Source: Actinomyces qiguomingii (GTDB taxonomy: Bacteria > Actinomycetota > Actinomycetes > Actinomycetales > Actinomycetaceae). From it: a DNA stretch of 64,000 bases. Where the stretch lies: positions 1,922,001-1,986,000 of the forward strand of contig NZ_CP025228.1 of the NCBI RefSeq assembly GCF_004102025.1. The letters run 5' to 3'. Each line of letters begins with the position of its first letter. Within the stretch, counting starts at the first letter, position 1. The notes under the pieces are model-generated. The model saw only the letters and a program-made list of their open reading frames with translations. It ran no database searches and was not told the origin of the DNA. This document shows positions 61,224 through 64,000 of this stretch, piece after piece. Made by a program: the position numbers and the translations under genes.

Positions 61224-63172
61224 GCCTGCTCGTCCTCCTTTCCGCTGTGGGAGTCGGTGGACTCCTTGGACTCGGTGTCCTCATCGGTGGGCGAGGTGTC
61301 ATCTGCCCGCTCCTGGGCGCGGCGGGCCGCGGCGCGCCGCCGGGCCAGTGAGCCCGTGGCGGCTGCGGAACCGGCCAGTAGTCCACCCCTGTAGGCGGCG
61401 CGGGAGCGAGCACCCAGATGCTCGGGGTCCAGGCCCGACAGGCGGTGGCCCTCTCCAAAGAAGCGGAACCGCAGGATCCACACCAGCATCGGATGGGTGA
61501 ATAGGATGATGACAGCCAGGTCGACCACCGTGGTCACGCCCAGGGTGAAGGCGAAGCCCTGCACGCCGCCGACGGCCAGGAAGTACAGGACCACCGCGGC
61601 CAGCAGGTTAACCGAGTCCGAGACGATGATCGTTCGGCGGGCATGTCGCCAGCCCTCGTCAACCGCCGCCACCAGGGTGCGACCATTGCGCACCTCGTCA
61701 CGCACACGTTCGAAATACACGATGAAGGAGTCCATGGTGATGCCAATGGCGATGATCAGCCCGGCCACACCTGCCAGCGACAGCCGGTAGCCCATGGACC
61801 AGCTGAGCAGGGCGATCACCAGATAGGTACCGGCGGCGGCCACCAGCAGGGAGGCAACCGCCACGATCCCCAGTCCGCGGTACTGCCATCCCAAGTACAC
61901 CACGATGAGTGCGAAGCCGATCAGCCCCGCGATCAGGCCGTTACGCAGCTGTTCCGTGCCCAGGGTGGCCGAGATGCGCTGCTCGGACTGAACGGTGAAG
62001 GACAGTGGCAGGGATCCGAAGGACAACTGATTGGCCAGTGTGTTGGCCTGTGCCTGGGTGAAACGACCGGAGATCTGCACCCGGCCGTCGGTGATGGCGG
62101 TGACGACATCGGGGTTGAATCCCGAGGCCATGATCGTCAGTCCGTCCAGCACAATCGCGAACTGGGCCTTTTGGGAGTTGACGGAGGTTGCGTCCGTCGC
62201 CGTGGCAGCGCTGTCGCGGTATGCGATCAGCCTTTCGGAGACGTCGGCGAATTGCTGGGCGCCCTGGTCGTCGAACTCCAGGCTGACCACCCAATTGTTG
62301 ATGGTATTGCCCTGGCTGGTGGTCTCCAGGCCCGAGGAGGCCGAGCGCACATTCGTGCCGGCGATATCCGCGGGACCGAGTATGTAAATGGCGCCGCTGC
62401 CGTCGCGGGCGCAGGAGATTACCGCGGCGCCGGGATCCTGAACCTCGCCCGTCAGCGACTCGGGGGAAGTGCAGTCAGTCATGTAGGCGTCGTAGATGAG
62501 CTGCTCGGAGATCCAGGCGTCGGAGGAGTGATCGTCACTGGTCGACTCCAATGGGTCGGGGCCGATGGTGCCGTCGCCGTTGACATCGGCGAGGGAGGTC
62601 GCCATCTCCTCGGTCGTCACCGGTGCCGTCGGCACCGCCTGGGCCTCGGGGCTCTCCTGCGCCGGGGCCTCCTCGGGAGCCTCAGTGGAGCTCTGGGCGT
62701 CGGTGGCAGGAGCGGTGGGACTGGCCGTGGCCTGGCTGGCGACGTAGTTGTTCTGGGCCTCGGCATAGGTGGCGGCGCTGGCCTGCAGTATCCGGATCAC
62801 GGGGCGGAAGTACAGCACCGCGGAGTTACGCACCAGATCGAGGGTCTCCTCACTGGGTGTGCCGGGCAGGGAGACCACGATGTTGTTGCCTCCCTGGCGG
62901 GAGATCTGGGCCTCGGACACGCCGGAGGCGTCCACACGCTGGCGGATGATCTCAATGGCCTGATTGAGATCTTCATCCGTGATCTCTGAACCGTCGGAAG
63001 TGGTTGGGGTCAGGATGATCTGGGTGCCGCCCTCGAGGTCGAGGGCGAGCCCCGGGGTCATCTGGGTGCGACCGGTGGCGGCGCCGATCGCCAGGCCTAC
63101 ATATCCCAGTACGACCACCAGAAGCAGCGTCAGCAGGCGCCGGCCGGGATGCTTGAGTTTATTAGTGGACAA
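61220..63172 (-). CDS. secD: Protein translocase subunit SecD
   Basis: 650-residue subunit with an N-terminal helix (about 12-33), LDLEGGTQIILTP (about 45-57), a large periplasmic P1 domain, then five more helices including GIGADSF-type MDSFIVYFERVRDE (about 478-491). P1 is interrupted by a long Ala/Pro/Glu/Thr-rich low-complexity insert (about 140-190, TASPTAPATDAQSSTEAPEE and so on), not found in E. coli SecD. A Ser/Glu-rich cytoplasmic tail ends the protein. It precedes secF in the yajC-secD-secF operon. Confidence 0.95.
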   Translation of the reverse strand: MSTNKLKHPGRRLLTLLLVVVLGYVGLAIGAATGRTQMTPGLALDLEGGTQIILTPTTSDGSEITDEDLNQAIEIIRQRVDASGVSEAQISRQGGNNIVVSLPGTPSEETLDLVRNSAVLYFRPVIRILQASAATYAEAQNNYVASQATASPTAPATDAQSSTEAPEEAPAQESPEAQAVPTAPVTTEEMATSLADVNGDGTIGPDPLESTSDDHSSDAWISEQLIYDAYMTDCTSPESLTGEVQDPGAAVISCARDGSGAIYILGPADIAGTNVRSASSGLETTSQGNTINNWVVSLEFDDQGAQQFADVSERLIAYRDSAATATDATSVNSQKAQFAIVLDGLTIMASGFNPDVVTAITDGRVQISGRFTQAQANTLANQLSFGSLPLSFTVQSEQRISATLGTEQLRNGLIAGLIGFALIVVYLGWQYRGLGIVAVASLLVAAAGTYLVIALLSWSMGYRLSLAGVAGLIIAIGITMDSFIVYFERVRDEVRNGRTLVAAVDEGWRHARRTIIVSDSVNLLAAVVLYFLAVGGVQGFAFTLGVTTVVDLAVIILFTHPMLVWILRFRFFGEGHRLSGLDPEHLGARSRAAYRGGLLAGSAAATGSLARRRAAARRAQERADDTSPTDEDTESKESTDSHSGKEDEQA

Positions 63173-63240
63173 GCGGTCCTCTCCTCGGAAAGAGCGGTAT
63201 ACGCCGCCAGCCCCTACCGGGCGACGGCGTGGCTGCGGTC

Positions 63241-63657
63241 TCAGGCCTGGGGCTGGGACTCGGACGGCCCCTCGGGTGCCTCCTGCGGGCTGGCGGAGTC
63301 CTGGACATGTTCGATCTGCGGGGCCGCGCCGTCGGGCTCTGCACCGGTCTGCTCATCCGCCTCAGTCGCATCCTCATCGGCTGAGGCGAAGGGAGGCTCT
63401 TCCGCGCCCACGATGGCACTGGTGGCCCAGAGCGATTCGTCCCCCAGGGGGGTCGCCAGCGTCACCACCTCTCCGTCCACCTCCACGACGGTTCCGTAGA
63501 AGCCGGCGCGGGTACGCACCCAGGTGCCGGGCACCAGCGCTTCCTCGGTGCGGCGCTTCTGCTCATCCATCATTCGCTGCTGCTGTCTGCGGGCGAACCT
63601 GGACATAAGCCAGAAGACCAGCAGCATGATGATCAGCATGAGGAGCATGGGGTCCAT
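63241..63657 (-). CDS. yajC: YajC-type preprotein translocase subunit
   Basis: 138-residue protein: N-terminal helix (MDPMLLMLIIMLLVFWLMS), basic cytoplasmic stretch (RFARRQQQRMMDEQKRR) and the YajC strand segment (VPGTWVRTRAGFYGTVVEVD, about 43-62). The C-terminal half is an acidic low-complexity tail. ATG 63657 has GGAG 8 nt upstream. It forms part of SecDF-YajC. The gap to secD is 68 nt. Confidence 0.9.
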   Translation of the reverse strand: MDPMLLMLIIMLLVFWLMSRFARRQQQRMMDEQKRRTEEALVPGTWVRTRAGFYGTVVEVDGEVVTLATPLGDESLWATSAIVGAEEPPFASADEDATEADEQTGAEPDGAAPQIEHVQDSASPQEAPEGPSESQPQA

Positions 63658-63750
63658 GATAACGACTCCGTTCGTGAGGAAAGCCTGCGTCGCCGGGGCG
63701 ACGGCGTCAGCGAGTCTAGGCCACGGCGGCACTCGCCCGCCCGGACCGGC

Positions 63751-63777
63751 GGGGTGCGCGGGTGTGACACGCACCCC
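63751..63777 (-). terminator. Hairpin after ruvB
   Basis: GGGGTGCG (63751-63758) and CGCACCCC (63770-63777) around an 11-base loop, 23 bp after the ruvB stop. Confidence 0.55.
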
Positions 63778-63800
63778 TTATCGGCTCACAAGCCACCTGC

Positions 63801-64000
63801 TCAGGCGAACAGGGCGCCGTCGTCGGGTGGGTGCAGGCCCAGGTGGGTGTAGGCGGCAGGAGTGGCCATGCGCCCGCGCGGGGTGCGGATTAGCAGCCCC
63901 TCCCGGAACAGATAGGGCTCCGCAACCGTCTCAATCGTCTCGGGCTCCTCCCCCACACTGACCGCCAGTGTGGTCAGCCCCACGGGAACCCCGGCGAACC
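63801..64000 (-). CDS. ruvB: Holliday junction branch migration helicase RuvB, C-terminal end only
   Basis: The last ~66 codons of Ruv[21 protein letters not shown] and [22 protein letters not shown], the winged-helix C-terminal domain diagnostic of RuvB. The 5' part lies beyond the window edge. RuvB drives branch migration with RuvA. The order ruvB-yajC-secD-secF-apt-relA is common in actinobacteria. Confidence 0.93.
   Translation of the reverse strand, partial: FAGVPVGLTTLAVSVGEEPETIETVAEPYLFREGLLIRTPRGRMATPAAYTHLGLHPPDDGALFA

Overview
The window comes from the chromosome of a high-GC Actinobacterium, most likely a member of Actinomycetaceae (Actinomyces-like). This is inferred from the base composition and gene order: rpsD-alaS-ruvX-mltG-aroE-aroC-aroKB-efp-nusB, yajC-secD-secF-apt-relA downstream of ruvB, and a pyrR-pyrB-pyrC-carA operon. 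Several transcripts look leaderless and many genes overlap by four bases (ATGA). No rRNA, tRNA, insertion sequence, prophage or CRISPR array was recognised. Family assignments and comparisons with named proteins are from memory and reading, not from database searches.

Layout. 1-4100 (minus): pyrimidine operon pyrR-pyrB-pyrC-carA (carA cut by the window edge), with a PyrR-type translational switch in the leader. 4338-10614: a SorC-type regulator divergent from a five-gene catabolic operon (phosphotriesterase-family lactonase candidate, UlaD-like decarboxylase, UlaE-like epimerase, PfkB kinase, MFS importer). It looks like a PTS-free version of an ascorbate / 3-keto-gulonate type pathway. 10793-22622 (minus): nusB, efp, a PaiB-like protein, shikimate genes (including an AroK-AroB fusion and a degenerate AroK paralogue), mltG, ruvX, alaS, rpsD. 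22862-27599: TauE/SafE permease, rarA, and a divergent MMPL transporter. 27686-31792 (minus): YciO/Sua5 protein and a polyol cluster (AraC regulator, zinc dehydrogenase, RbtT-type MFS).

32161-32980 is a small accessory island: a toxin-antitoxin-like pair bracketed by two direct copies of a ~96 bp palindromic repeat. 33046-35309: ABC ATPase plus membrane partner. 35314-41432 (minus): a lipoprotein and a dipeptide/oligopeptide ABC importer (fused DppDF, DppC, DppB, DppA). 41581-46472 (minus): aspS and two membrane-anchored surface proteins, one with a 14-residue repeat tract. 47091-51113 (plus): DEAD-box helicase and KefB-like antiporter. 51110-53461 (minus): hisS and a metallo-beta-lactamase-fold hydrolase. 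53676-55346: DUF349 protein. 55469-56326 (minus): a 23S rRNA methyltransferase strongly resembling the thiostrepton-resistance enzyme Tsr. 56526-57188: fragmentary AbiEi/DUF559-type protein. 57152-64000 (minus): relA, apt, secF, secD, yajC, ruvB (partial).

The most interesting points are the rewired sugar-acid operon with an altered UlaD active site, the repeat-bracketed toxin-antitoxin-like island, the Tsr-like methyltransferase in a housekeeping setting, the PyrR translational switch, and a 22 bp tandem repeat family placed upstream of both pyrR and rpsD.
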